DNA from: Mesostigma viride
Taxonomy: Eukaryota > Streptophyta > Mesostigmatophyceae > Mesostigmatales > Mesostigmataceae
Assembly (NCBI GenBank): GCA_009746045.1
Contig: RPFO01000312.1
Location: 484,823-533,822, forward strand
Length of the DNA: 49,000 nt
Reading direction: 5' to 3'
Below, piece after piece: positions 1-10,412 of this stretch. The notes beneath the pieces were generated by a model that ran no database searches, was not told the DNA's origin, and saw only the letters and a program-made list of their open reading frames with translations. The position numbers and the translations under genes were made by a program. Numbering within the stretch: the first letter of the stretch is position 1; every line of letters starts with the position of its first letter.

Positions 1-85
1 GAATTTGGGGATCAGACGCAAAAGATCTGAGCTCCGCCGTCAGCCATACCGCCGTCAGCCTATATGGCATTGATGCCGTGATACT

Positions 86-363
86 CGATCGCAGCAGTGG
101 TGCTCACCACTAGACACTCCCGGCCAGTTAGGCTCCAAACACACGCCCTGATCAAGCATGCTGTTTCCGGCCCCACCGTCTAGGTCATCTAGTCGCTCTA
201 CACGTAAGCCAGTCATCATTTCAATGCACAAGGCTACACATTTCCATCACCATTCATCTTCATCATCCTGAACGACTCGAACACGCGGACAAGATAACGG
301 CAGGCTCGAGCTACCATGGTCTGGATTCTCCCGATTTCTGGCCTGCGCTGGTTGTCTCCTTGA
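86..363 (+). mobile_element. SINE-like dispersed repeat, family B, copy 1
   Basis: This 278-bp block is repeated in inverted orientation at 21408-21685. Its last ~55 bp, from CTCGAGCTACCATGG to GGTTGTCTC, recur at 1377-1438 (minus) and 37703-37755 (plus). The copy at 1377-1438 is flanked by a 12-bp target duplication and is 5'-truncated, so the family appears to move by retroposition with its 3' end at GTCTCCTTG. I see no convincing pol III boxes and no ORF, so the label SINE-like rests on size, dispersal and truncation only. A LINE was inserted directly at the 3' end of this copy. Bases 1-85 hold nothing I recognise. Confidence 0.6.
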
Positions 364-654
364 TTAATTAATTAATTAATAGATATTTGAATATGTTAAT
401 AGACACGTGACTGCGTCACATGAGCATAAGTCCTCAGTGGGAGGGGAACATGGGATGGAATGGATGGTGTAAGCTATCTAGGTCCTAGTTACAGGGGTGT
501 GGGCACCGCGCGGCCCGAATTGCTATGAATGCCATACGCGGTCACACGCGGAGCCCCCACAGACTTGGGGGTGGTCTCCTTCATCACTACTTGCCATCTA
601 TCCTTGCGTACCATCTGCCTCCATATTACAGACAAACCAGGAGGCTGCCCGGGC

Positions 655-1213
655 GTGAGCCCGTCGCGTCTAGTGTAGCACATTCTGATCAGGCACTCCG
701 CAAAGGTGAAAACCATTTGCGTTCAGTGCCGGGCCGCGGAAAACGCGGAAAAACGCAATCTGCAAATGAATCCGACCGGAATCGAACTGGGGACCTCTCG
801 CACCAACTTTCGCTGACTATAGGACGGACGTCTCCGGTTACCATGGCATCGCCAACTTACACCTACAGTCATCCGCAAAAGTTCTCCTGTCCGGGGAGTG
901 ATGCAAGCCTTTCGGATTTGGTACTAGATAAATCACTCGAGATCTGTGTGTAGGAGTACTACACACGTGTCTGCACGCGAGACTTGTTCAGTCTCGCAAC
1001 GTGAGACGGGCTGAACACGGCTGGATCCTTCTTTTTAGTAGAAGGGGGCGTAGCCGGTACTATCGAAATCAGCCAAGCGTATATTCTGATCAGGCACTCC
1101 GCAAAGGTGAAAACCATTTGCGTTCAGTGCCGGGCCGCGGAAAAAGCGGAAAAACGCGATCTGCAAATGAATCCGACCGGAATTGTGAGCCCGTCGCGTC
1201 TAGTGTAGCACAT
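655..1213. repeat. 29-bp target site duplication of the 501-bp element
   Basis: Bases 655-683 and 1185-1213 are the same 29-bp stretch, starting GTGAGCCCGTCGCG and ending TAGCACAT. In the uninterrupted LINE the stretch is present once (in antisense near 44560-44590), so it was duplicated by the insertion. A duplication this long fits target-primed retroposition better than LTR or DNA transposon insertion. Confidence 0.85.
684..1184 (-). mobile_element. 501-bp SINE-like element A with 101-bp direct terminal repeats
   Basis: The insert is bounded by the 29-bp duplication. It begins and ends with a 101-bp direct repeat (682-782 and 1083-1183, two mismatches). On the minus strand an AGTTCGATTCC stretch at 788-778 matches a pol III B box in 10 of 11 positions, and a weak A-box-like stretch lies near 848-835. 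The 101-bp domain follows the B box directly. The simplest reading is a tRNA-derived SINE dimer on the minus strand whose upstream unit is truncated to its last 101 bp. A TRIM-like LTR element is the alternative, but the 29-bp duplication argues against it. Open frames here (for example 525-953 on plus) span LINE and insert alike and are not genes. Confidence 0.65.
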
Positions 1214-1334
1214 GTCCATGCCGAGTCTATCACGAAAAGTCCACGGGTGGCGGCCCTGCCGCGCGTGGCCTGGGGCACGCCAGGTGAGGACACATCGCCC
1301 AGGCTGGGCGGGTTTGGTGCCAGCTAGTCTAGAT

Positions 1335-1351
1335 TCTGATCAGGCACTCTA
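1335..1351 (-). mobile_element. 17-bp micro-insertion matching the 3' end of element A
   Basis: Seventeen bases beginning TCTGATCAGGCACTC interrupt the LINE and are flanked by a 16-bp duplication (1319-1334 and 1352-1367, GCCAGCTAGTCTAGAT). The first 15 bases equal the terminal 15 bases of the 501-bp element at 684. This fits an extremely 5'-truncated copy of that family in the same minus orientation. Confidence 0.65.
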
Positions 1352-1376
1352 GCCAGCTAGTCTAGATATCTGATGT

Positions 1377-1438
1377 CAAGGAGACAACCAGCGCAGGCCA
1401 GAAATCGGGAGAATCCGGACCATGGTAGCTCGAGCCAT
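1377..1438 (-). mobile_element. 62-bp truncated copy of SINE-like family B
   Basis: The insert carries the conserved 3' segment of family B in minus orientation. It is bounded by the 12-bp duplication GATATCTGATGT at 1365-1376 and 1439-1450. It fixes the 3' terminus of the family (GTCTCCTTG) and shows that copies can be cut to about 60 bp. Confidence 0.75.
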
Positions 1439-1450
1439 GATATCTGATGT

Positions 1451-1763
1451 GTCTGCCTGATCTGTGCGGGCCAGGTGCCCGGCTAGGCCCAGGCGCCTGT
1501 GCCTAATAATGTGGGAAACACAGGGCAAATCAGCGTACAAATCCTCATCACTAATGTGCAAACCAAAGGGGATGTTAAGGGCCTCGCGCAGCATCTTGGT
1601 GACGTTGCCGTCGAGTCGTTGCTCCAGCTCCTGCGTCAGAGTCCAGGTCTCGTCGCCGTAGGTCAGGATCGTCAGAATGACGACCTTGAAGAGGTCACGC
1701 TTGACGATCCGGGGTAGGGTGGGGTTGCTCCACCAGCGGCGGTGGTCATGGAGGTGCGCCCAC
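1451..1763 (-). pseudogene. LINE ORF2 C-terminal part, copy 1
   Basis: Minus-strand translation gives the region after the reverse transcriptase palm, including the conserved RHRRLGLAGHLARTDQ stretch also present in the full copy near 44370-44420 and a variant of the LTYGAETWTL segment (here GDETWTL). The reading frame ends where the LTR element begins (1769) and the small inserts at 1335-1438 break it on the other side. It is a dead fragment: no start, and separated from its own polymerase core, which continues at 11115-11862. Confidence 0.8.
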
Positions 1764-1768
1764 GCCAT

Positions 1769-2471
1769 TGTAACAACCAAATGTTACATCCAAAGTTTTC
1801 CTACTGATTGATCTGATTATGAGTTCTTTAGGACAATTATTTGGGAATTTAGGAGGTTTCGACGTCTAATGGATATTGGGCCTGCTGAGATCTGCAGAGA
1901 TTATTGTTCTACCCTCATTGGTCGTGGCCTGATCCACGTAGGGTACTTTGCATGGTTTTGTTCAGTCAGTCATAGATTCTCTCTAATACCGTTGTACCTG
2001 GTGGATTTGGTTCCAGGTCATGGAGATTCTGTATGTGCTGGCTTTGTGTTGTGTTGAGGATTCGGAAGCTAAGATCTTATCTTGAGTGATCCTCACTTTT
2101 GATTGGTCCTTCCGAGTTAGGGCTGAGCCGACCCTGCGTGCATGACGACTTTTATCCAGTTTGTGGCGGCTGGAGGCGTGTGCGTGTAAGAAAGCTAAGC
2201 TATGGTGTAATTCAAGGGATTCCTTGTTTCATCAATCAAACAACCCTCGCTAAAAGTCAACTATAACTTCAACAGATAGTCGACTTGGATATAACATTGT
2301 CTGTTGTGTCTAACAAGGGTGGGGACTCATTCCCTTAACTGTTGAAGATCCATCTTCATTGCTTCTCTGGACGTGAAGTTATCTGTCGCGACTCCAACCC
2401 AGGTATAAAGATCTTTTCACATCAATGTTGAAACTGAGGCTGTTGCAAACACAACATTTTTAGTCGTTACA
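1769..2471 (+). repeat. 5' LTR
   Basis: 703 bp, starting TGTAACAACCAAATGTTACA (itself an inverted repeat) and ending GTTACA. A TATA-like TATAAAG lies at 2404-2410 (11047-11053 in the other LTR) and is a candidate start region for the genomic transcript, though it sits unusually near the LTR end. The pair is about 99% identical. Confidence 0.95.
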
Positions 2472-2472
2472 T

Positions 2473-2484
2473 TGGTATCGGAGG
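2473..2484 (+). other. Primer binding site, initiator tRNA-Met type
   Basis: TGGTATCGGAGG begins one base after the 5' LTR. It matches the usual TGGTATCAGAGC complement of the 3' end of initiator methionine tRNA in most positions, the common primer of Ty3/gypsy elements. Confidence 0.7.
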
Positions 2485-2693
2485 TTTCTACCTCGGTGTT
2501 GGTTGTCTTGATAGTATTAGTTCACGGTTAACAATGGAATTCTTGCCTGACCCAGAGAGGGTACGTTATGCTGTGTGTTCGGACAGTTTTTAGAGTGTGA
2601 CTCATCCTTATGTGACAGTCTTGCTCTGAGAGCTGCTTTGAGCTTACAAGTCTCTAACGTTTCCCCAGTCCGGCATGCGCGACCCATGGAGTG

Positions 2694-4480
2694 ATGAGTA
2701 ACCCGGAGACACAACCACCGTTATCAAGTAAGAGAGTTGAAGATGCAACCACATCTTTAGCAGCTCAACGGACGACCGGTGATGAAAGGGTTTCATCATC
2801 TACTCCCAGACGTCAACTATTTGGAGATACCACCTTAATGTCTGCTTCCCGCAGATATTCGCTGTCGGTCGGCCCAAAGTTCTCCATCTTGCCCCTCGGT
2901 GTGCAACCAGGCGAGCCCTCCTTGCGTGGCACTGGTAGAGGTGGACCACGGTTCTCCAACGTGGAGGACACGCGTTCGCCAGCACCCGAATACGGTTCGG
3001 CTATTCGTTTTGGCTACAACACGGTGCCGGGGCGAGACGGCACTCGGCTAGCGGCTGACGAGCTGACAGCGGAGAAAATTCGATTACAACATGAACGTGA
3101 GGAAGCTGCGAGAGCTAGAAGTGTGGCGGAAGCGCTGGAGAAGAGTGTGGGTAGGACTATTGCGCGTGTGCAGCAACTTGAGTCGCAAGGGCAGGCGGGC
3201 GATGGAGAGTCTGTTTTCGTGGATCAACCGTCTCCAACACTGGGTATACGAAGGGTATATGCGGCTGACGCTCCTTTTGTTGATGAAGGGACAGATGCAC
3301 AGGGGCATGAGCCTCCACGGCTCTCGGTGGCTGCGACATTGCCGGAGAGTCAGAATGCACCACACGCCCCAGTGATGGAGCTCACGTCTTTGTATCCTCG
3401 TACTGTTCCTTTCCCAAGGTGGAGTCGGTAGACAAGCTATCGCTGACCAACCTTACCCATCGCAGCTTCGACCATTTCTCCACCAAGTTTCAGGATGTCT
3501 TCGCTATTCACTTCGCCAACTACGGGCCCAAGGCAGAGGAACGTCTCACGATGGACATCCAGAAGAGAATGGTTAGGCAGCGGATGAGTGACAGTGCCAG
3601 CGACCGTTTTGATGAGTTTTTGCGTTCTGTGGCTGGACGTGCGTGTACCGACCTCCCCTCTCTCCTATTGGGCTTTCGCCGGTTTCTGTTACCCCAGGAT
3701 CAGCTTCGCATGGATCGGGACGCACTGGCTAACTGTACACAGGCTGGTTTGACGCTGCCACAGTTCGTGGAGCAATTCACCAACCTTAGAGCCAAGATTC
3801 CCCAATGCTCTGACGCAGAGGCGCTTCACAGACTCCTGCATGGCATGGCTCCCCACGTGCGACTGGATGTGGACAAGCACTTCTCCCAGTTCGACTATGT
3901 GGACTGGCAATGGGACAAGGTGTTGTCTTATGTGCTCACCCTCTGTCGTGTGCCTGCTTTTTCTGTCAAGTGGGAGCCTGTGGCCACGCCAGTGCCACCC
4001 ATCAAGAAGTCCCTGAACCAGCTGGATGACCTCCTGGGGGAGCTCAATGCCTTGGATCCCACCCAGGGTAACTGTTTTATCTGCAACCAGCCAGGTCACT
4101 TTGCACGGGACTGCCCTAGACGGGACCAGTTTCCCCCTGCCACGAGAGGACCTTTTGGCGCCTTACCATCTCCCAGGCCACCCAGCCTTCCTCCTGGCGT
4201 TCCTGCTGGCGATCACCGGATGCAGCCAGGGTTCCAGCCCAACTTCCAGCCCTCTGGGAGGTTCCAGTCCCGCGCTCGACCCTTCAGCAGACAGGATAAG
4301 CGTAGGATGGTGAACGCTCTCATGCAGCTGCTGGCAGATGAGGAGGATGGGGGGACGAGGATGAGCCTCCAGCACCACCTGAGCAGCTTCCACCATCAAG
4401 CAGTGGAGCACTCCCAGACCCACCTGAGTCAAAAAACTAGTTGGGTCCCCAGGTCATCCTTCTGTCATGGCCAGGTCTGA
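2694..4480 (+). pseudogene. gag: gag, frameshifted
   Basis: Gag packages the element's RNA into the virus-like particle. The first part runs from the ATG at 2694 to a stop at 3431 and is an S/T/P-rich N-terminal region with an E/R-rich helical stretch. The second part is open in another frame to 4480 and holds the capsid-like portion. A zinc knuckle of the form CX2CX4HX4C (CFICNQPGHFARDC) lies at about 4072-4113. The second frame has no ATG of its own at 3419 (the codon is GTG), so the two pieces are best read as one gag with an indel near 3380-3430. A Q/P-rich tail follows the knuckle. Confidence 0.8.
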
Positions 4481-5083
4481 CCTGCCTGCTGTTGACGTTA
4501 GGCCAGTGAACACTGTGGGTGCTTCTGACCCTGCTGTCCCTGTGGGTCCTCCTGTACCAGGTCACTTACTCAAGTTTCAGGCTAGGCTCCTCAACGTGCC
4601 AGTTCCTTGGCTCAACCAGCTTGCTTGTTTATGATTGATTCTGGTGCTGGCAGTAATTATATTGCTGCATCCTTGGTGCAGGAGTTGAAGTTGCCTGTGT
4701 TGGCCCACCCCACACCTGTCATGGTGCAGTATTCTGATGGCAGGAGAAGCTGCTCACCTGGCTATGTGCAGCTCATCTTCCAAGTTTGTTCATCCCAGAC
4801 TTTGGAAGTGACAGCAGATGTCATTCCCCTCACGGCAGCAGATGTGATTTTGGGGATCCCATGGTTGTCTGACACCAATCCTGCTATTTCTTGGCCTGAC
4901 AGGGTGGTCCAGTTCAAGGATGGGGCCGTGTGGGATGCTACCTGTGTGTTGCCAGGGGGGAGAAGAACAGCCACTGAGTGCTGTTCCTCACAGACAGCTG
5001 TCAATGATGGCAAGGGAGGGGAAGCAGGTGCGAAAGGGTGGATCAAGAGCCGACTTTGGAGGAGAAACGGGCTGCCCTACTGA
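4467..5083 (+). pseudogene. pol start: aspartic protease
   Basis: An ATG at 4467 overlaps the end of gag in another frame and opens a short pol leader that stops near 4633. The aspartic protease follows in the gag frame. Its active-site triad DSG, within FMIDSGAGSNYI, is at 4637-4645, and the closing ILGIPWL motif is near 4846-4866. The protease processes the Gag-Pol polyprotein. The change of frame between leader and protease is one of several pol breaks. Its relation to gag resembles overlapping or frameshifted expression, but the additional downstream breaks mean natural recoding cannot be inferred here. Confidence 0.8.
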
Positions 5084-7160
5084 AGCATGTGTGGTCTGCC
5101 AAGCATACTCTGTCTTATTTGGCCACCTATCCAGTGGAACACATCTTTTTCCTGCATTTGGTGCCTAATGAACCTGAGTCTGCTAGTGGTCATTCTGTCA
5201 ATGCTGTCAGCTCTACTGTCACCACTGAGCAACAACAACAGCATGATGCCTTGTTGGACAGGTATGGAGCCATCTTTGAGGACAAGATGCCCCAGTATCC
5301 TCCTGAGGGACCCATCACACATGTCATCAAGTTGGTAGAGGGTGCTCGTCCTCCTTTTGTGCCTATGTATAGGATGGGCCCTGCAGAGATGGCAGAGCTG
5401 AAGACCATACTTATTGGCCTGTTGGAGGCTGGTCTGATCCTCCCAGCTAACAGCCCTTTCAGTTCTGGGTGTTTGCTTGTACCCAAGCATGATGGGGGGT
5501 GGAGGTTGTGCATTGACCTGAGGGGACTGAACAAGGTGACTGTCAAGTCCAGGTACCCTCTGCCCAGAATTGATGAGTTGCTGGAGAGGACTGCAGGAGC
5601 TGCCTTCTTTACCAAGTTTGACCTCAGGCATGCTTTCTGGCAGATCAGGGTGGCTACTGAGGACATCCCCAAGACGGCCTTTTCTACCCCATGGGGACAG
5701 TTCCAGTGGACAGTAATGCCCATGGGTGCCTCTAACAGTCCTGCCACCATGCAGATGTTTGTCAATGCCATCTTTGGCCACCTGACTGGAAATGCCCTTC
5801 CCAGATCTCACCTGACCTTCGCAACCCCAGGTTCAAGGACATTGCCCACTTGTGTGACACTACCAGGGTGGTCTTCAGGACTTGTGTGGTCGTCTACCTG
5901 GACGACATTCTGGTACACTCTCGTACCTTCAGGGAGCATCTGGAGAACGTGGAAGAGGTCCTTAAGGTGATCCAGCAGTATCATCTGTCGGTGAAGAGGT
6001 CCAAGGTGGAGTGGGGCCAAGAGGTGAAGTTTCTGGGCTACCAGCTGAGCGCTGCAGGTATGACTCCTGAGGCCAGCAAGGTCTCTGCTGTTTTGGAGTG
6101 GCCTGTGTTGAAGTCAGTTCAGGATGTCAGATCCTTTCTGGGCCTGGTGGGCTGGTACCGACGGTTCATCCCTGACATGGCGGCCATCTCTGGTCCCCTG
6201 TTAGCCCTGCTCAAGAAGGATGTTCCCTTTGAGTGGACTGCAGCATGCCAGCAAGCTTTTGATGTGTTGAAGCAGAAGCTTACCACTGCTCCCTTACTGG
6301 TGGGCCCCAACCCAGACTTGCCATACCAGGTTAGGTCTGATGCCTCACAGGGTGCTATTGGTGCAGTACTAATGCAAGATCATGGTAATGGCCCTCAACC
6401 AGTGGAATACATGTCCAGGAGTATGACGTCTGCAGAACGTAACTACCCTGTTCATGAGCAGGAGCTGCTGGGGTTGGTGGTGGCCTGTCACAAGTGGGAA
6501 CACCTACTGAAGGGGGCTCAGTTTTCTGTGGCCAGCAGCGCCAGGGATGGGCAGGGCAACGAGTCTATTACCCTGATGACTGATCACAGGCCCTTGGTAC
6601 ATGTGTTGGAACAGACCCGGATGAGTAAGAGGATGGCTGGATGGATGGAGTTCCTGGGGGGGTTTGGACCTTTCTCTGTGAGGTACATTCCTGGTACGCA
6701 GAATGTGGTGCCTGACGCCCTGTCCAGGAGGAGGGATTTGATGGGGAGTTTTCATGAGGACTTGGACATCTGTGCTGCCCTGATTTCTGTGGTAGAGTGT
6801 GGAGCCTTGACTAGAGCTCAGGCCAACAACCAGAAGGTTTCTCAACTGTTGACACCACCTGTAGGGAATAACGGTGGTCCCGTGATGCTCATCGACCAGG
6901 GCTCTGTCCCAGAGTTGACAGGCGTCCAGGAGGGTGTCCAGTCACTGTCTGACAGTCTTAGGAGAATTCCTGAAGGTGTGGTGCCCACTCCCACAGTGCA
7001 GCCAGGTGAGGGAGCCCTGCTAGGCGCAGCAGAGGTAGCCCAGGAAGTGGGTCATGGACCCTGTGTTGGTAGGCCGGTCCAAGGTGTTGGCCTCTCAGGT
7101 GATGGCAAGGTCAAAAGGGCCTATAGCTACTACTGTCTCATCCAAGCAGTTGGTGGCTAG
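5038..7160 (+). pseudogene. pol: reverse transcriptase and RNase H, frameshifted
   Basis: The reverse transcriptase starts in one frame (5038-5970) with FDLRHAFWQIRV near 5620 as its motif A region. It continues in another frame (from about 5850) with the catalytic YLDD at 5895-5906 and FLGLVGWYRRFIPD near 6140. RNase H follows, with RSDASQGAIGAVLM near 6333 and TDHRPL near 6580, then a DALSRR linker at about 6713. After that come ~400 bp with little similarity to known domains, leading to integrase. The frame changes near 5790-5850. Domain order and motifs are those of Ty3/gypsy. Confidence 0.9.
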
Positions 7161-8494
7161 CCCTGGGCAGGAAGAGGAGATGCAGATGCAGCCCCTGGGA
7201 CCTGACAAGGACCTGGTGTTGCCTAATCCTTTAAATATTTCCCTGCTGGACGTCATCAAGGCCTTCACCAAGACGGAGGACATGGCTACTGCAGCTATCC
7301 AGAGGGGCAACTTTGGCAATAGACCTGTAGAATACTGGGAGGGCGTTCTGTATGTTCACACTCATGATGCAGAGCACACGGTGACTAGAAAAGTGTATGT
7401 GCCTGAGATGGCCATTCCCACAGTGTTACATTGTTTCCATGACGATGTGACTGCATGTCATCCTGGTTATGCTAAGCTACTTCATGAGGTGCAGCAGAGG
7501 TTTTGGTGGCCTGGCCTTTATCAGGATGTTAAGGCCTATGTGGATTCCTGTGACTCCTGCCAGAGAAATAAGGTCAGGAACCAAGCCACGCCCATCTTTC
7601 CCATGGCTATGCCCATACCCCTGCGCCCTTGGATCAGTGTGACTATGGATTTTATCTGTGGTCTTCCCATGTCAGATGGTGGCAATGACAGGATCCTGTG
7701 GTCATGGACAGGCTGTCCAGGATGTGCCATCTGATTCCTTGCAATACTCATCTCACCGCTGCACAGTGTGTGGATTTGTTTATGAAGGAGATCTACCGTC
7801 TGCACGGCATGCCTAGAGTGATCATCACTGATCAGGACCCCCTTGGCTGTCAGGGTTTTGGAAGTCATTCTTTGACATCCTAGACACTAAGCTGGCATTC
7901 GGTGTGGCCTACAGGTGTGCCAGTACTGGGGCGGTGGAGAGGATGAACAGAATTGTCAGGGAGTGTCAAAAGCACTATTGTACACACGACAACAAGGACT
8001 GGGACAAGAAGATACCTTTCATAGAGTTCGCAATCAACAACTCTCCTCTGGCTCCTCACCAGATGTCCCCCTTCGTGATCTGCAATGGCCAGTGCCCCTT
8101 GACACCATTCGACTTGGAACTGCCTGACAGAGACGCTGAAGGCCCTTTCCAGCGACGTCTTGGTTCAGTCCAGCAGTTGTTGGCTTCCTTCCAGGAGGCT
8201 CACAGCATTGTGGCTACCCAGCTGTTGAGGACACAGGACAAGTACCTGACTAACGCCTGGCAGCAAACAGTGGCCAGTCATTCCTTTGTAGCTCCTGGGG
8301 ACTTGGTGTTGTTGGAAGCCAACAGAGTGCTGCCTGAGAAGGAGCAATGCAGGAAACTGCAACCACTCTGGTTGGGTCCTTACCCAGTGTTGGCCACCTT
8401 TCACTATGGTACCGTGGTCAGGTCCAGGTGCCTTCTCACTGGAAGCTCAGGAATAATATTTTCACCTAGCACAGCTGAAACTGTACAGGCGTAA
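7161..8494 (+). pseudogene. pol: integrase, frameshifted
   Basis: The N-terminal zinc-binding region H...H...CX2C is visible at about 7430-7560 (FWWPGLYQDVKAYVDSCDSC). The catalytic core then appears in three successive frames: TMDFICGLP with the first aspartate near 7645, IITDQDP with the second near 7830, and GAVERMN with the glutamate near 7935. Frame breaks lie near 7700 and 7860-7905. The C-terminal domain (DKYLTNAWQQ, then PGDLVLLEANRV) is intact in frame to 8494. The enzyme inserts the cDNA into the genome, and the 5-bp GCCAT duplication is its product. Confidence 0.88.
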
Positions 8495-8498
8495 CACC

Positions 8499-8795
8499 TT
8501 GCCAGGCAGATTGTCTGCCCCCTTGCCTTATGAGTTGGATTCAGAGGGGGAGAAGATCTATGAAGTGGAGCGGTTGTTGGCTCACAGGGTGAAGGGGAAA
8601 GGTCGTACTAAACAGCTGCAGTTTAAGGTACACTGGAAGGGAGAGCTAGAGGTGACTGCTACGTGGCTGTGGCTGTCTGATCTCACCAATAGTCACTCTG
8701 CTGTACTAGATTATTGTCAGCGTCATGGGATCACCTTGCCTGAGTGGTATGTCATGGGCTCTGAGCAGAGTGCTCCCCTTCATAGCTCCCAGTGA
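8499..8795 (+). pseudogene. pol: C-terminal chromodomain
   Basis: After another frame change, the segment with YEVERLLAHRVKGKGR, LQFKVHWKG and ATWLW matches the chromodomain carried at the end of integrase in chromoviruses. It is thought to steer insertion by binding modified histones. This places the element in the chromovirus branch. It ends with a stop at 8795. The usual aromatic cage residues cannot all be confirmed by eye. Confidence 0.8.
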
Positions 8796-8844
8796 GCACT
8801 GCTAACGCCTCCTTTTTGGTGCTGTGTGTCTGTGGTTGCCAGCC

Positions 8845-10031
8845 ATGGCAGACTCCCATCCTGAGGGGACACCCAGGCCACCTGCCCACTCCAGGAAGAC
8901 CCTGGATTCGTGGAGGGCCATTTTCTCAACCTATTCCAGCGTATGGTCCATGATCAGCAGCGACACGAGCAGCGACACGGGGCCCTTATATCCAGGTTGA
9001 TTCATGTGGAGGATTTGGTGACCCAGATGGCAGCACATTTGAGGGCTGGGCACCTTCCACTGGTGGGTTCTGATAGGCCTGCAGCCTTGGAGGCCCAGGT
9101 AGCTCAGGAGGTTATCCCACCATGGTGCCTCAGTCCCCTCCCTACGGAGGCTCCTCCGCCCTCTAAGGTGGTGGTACACTTGCCCAGGTCTGTTGTCCCA
9201 ACGAAACAGGTGGAGCAGTACTTGGACCACCGTAAATGTACCCCTGAACAGTGCGAGTGGTGTAAATCCTTGTACACAGCCATGAAGGCCCTCGACCAGA
9301 CAGTGGTGGAGGAGGGTGAACTAGTACCCGAGGGTATGGTAGAGTTGGCCCTGGACTGTCTGCCCCCCAGTCTTTGTGAGATTGGTTCACCCATGGTGGC
9401 TTATATTATGCACACCGTCTTTGCAGTGTACCCGTGGCCTTCGTTTGACATGAGGCCGGTGGAGGGCCAGGACCTGATGGCAGCTCTGCCCAGTGATCTG
9501 AGACTCGCCTTTGCAGAGCTCCAGCCAGTTGGTTATTCCCAGACCTATACTGAGCTGTTAGAGCAAGCTGTTCAGCAGGGAGAGTTTGACATGACTCCGT
9601 CGTCCAGCTGCTCTGTGATGTCATGTTTTCCACACAAGGACAGCACGGTCTTCGTGGGGCTGCAGTTACCAAAGTTCCCTAACGAGCTGAGAGCCAGGCT
9701 CACGCCCTTGAGAGTGCTGGTACCCATCTTGGGGGCCAGGTGGGGGCCTATCAAGGCCTTTCTACAGCTGTGGTGGGCCTATAGCAGCTGGCTATGTCGC
9801 CATAAGACTGCCAGTGGCTGGGTCTTCGACCCCCTCCGACAGGCTGTGGTTACTCTGGCCTATCCTGCCCAGTGCAGTAGGTTTTCAGCTGAGTTGGGCA
9901 AGGCTGCTGAGACCTGCATGGCTATCCAGGTCAGCAGGAACTGGCCAGATCTGGTGTCCATGGTGGAGCATTTCCCAGTGTTTGGAACGAGGGGGAAGGA
10001 CACGAAGAAGGGGGATTGGTTCACTTTGTGA
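8845..10031 (+). CDS. Extra ORF of the chromovirus, unknown function
   Basis: Between the chromodomain stop (8795) and the polypurine tract (10401) is a 373-codon frame (8910-10031) that opens with GTG, first in-frame ATG at 8943. A better start, ATG at 8845 in another frame, follows a short leader after pol and gives MADSHPEGTPRPPAHSRK before reaching a stop near 9000. The two may be one gene with an indel near 8900. The N-terminus looks helical (NLFQRMVHDQQRHEQ...). The middle has a CX4CX2C cluster (CTPEQCEWC). I see no signal peptide, membrane segment, zinc knuckle or envelope feature. Most chromoviruses have no gene here. It could be element-specific or captured; function unknown. Confidence 0.6.
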
Positions 10032-10400
10032 AGGGTTTCCAGGATGGTTGGAGATGGGGCTGTGGAGTGAGGTGGGGATCCAGAATGGAGGAGGCCAGTT
10101 CTGATGTCCAGTCCAGATTTCCAGTAATGACAGTTCTGAGTTCCTGACAGTCTTGCAGTTGTATTATCCAGGCATGGTTGCCTGTGTGTTAGTCACTTGA
10201 TGACATTCATCAGTGGGTGAAATTGTCTTATTCAGGATTGACCATGATCAGATGATAATGAGATAGGAGGCCCCTTTGGGGATGTAAAAACCCACTTGCT
10301 TGTCCCAAGAGGTGGTGGACTTCCTGTTTATTGTTGTGTTGTTTTGTAGAGGTTGTTGTTTTATTCTTCTTGGCTTCTAGGAACTGGGAGTTCCTGTTTT

Positions 10401-10410
10401 GAGGGGGAGA
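10401..10410 (+). other. Polypurine tract
   Basis: GAGGGGGAGA ends two bases before the 3' LTR, where plus-strand DNA synthesis of LTR elements is primed. The ~370 bp between the extra ORF and this tract hold no gene. Confidence 0.85.
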
Positions 10411-10412
10411 TA

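Noticed and set aside
778-850. Functional tRNA gene on the minus strand
   Set aside because: The T-arm-like stretch pairs poorly and no complete cloverleaf could be drawn.
682-1183. Hammerhead ribozyme in the 101-bp repeat (CTGAT...GAAA)
   Set aside because: The core reads CTGATCA rather than CTGANGA and the expected stem between it and GAAA does not pair well.
684-1184. TRIM-type miniature LTR retrotransposon
   Set aside because: A 29-bp target duplication and a pol III B-box-like site fit LINE-driven retroposition better; no primer binding site or polypurine tract was seen. Kept only as an alternative.
8845-10031. Envelope gene of the LTR element
   Set aside because: No signal peptide, transmembrane segment or cleavage motif is visible.
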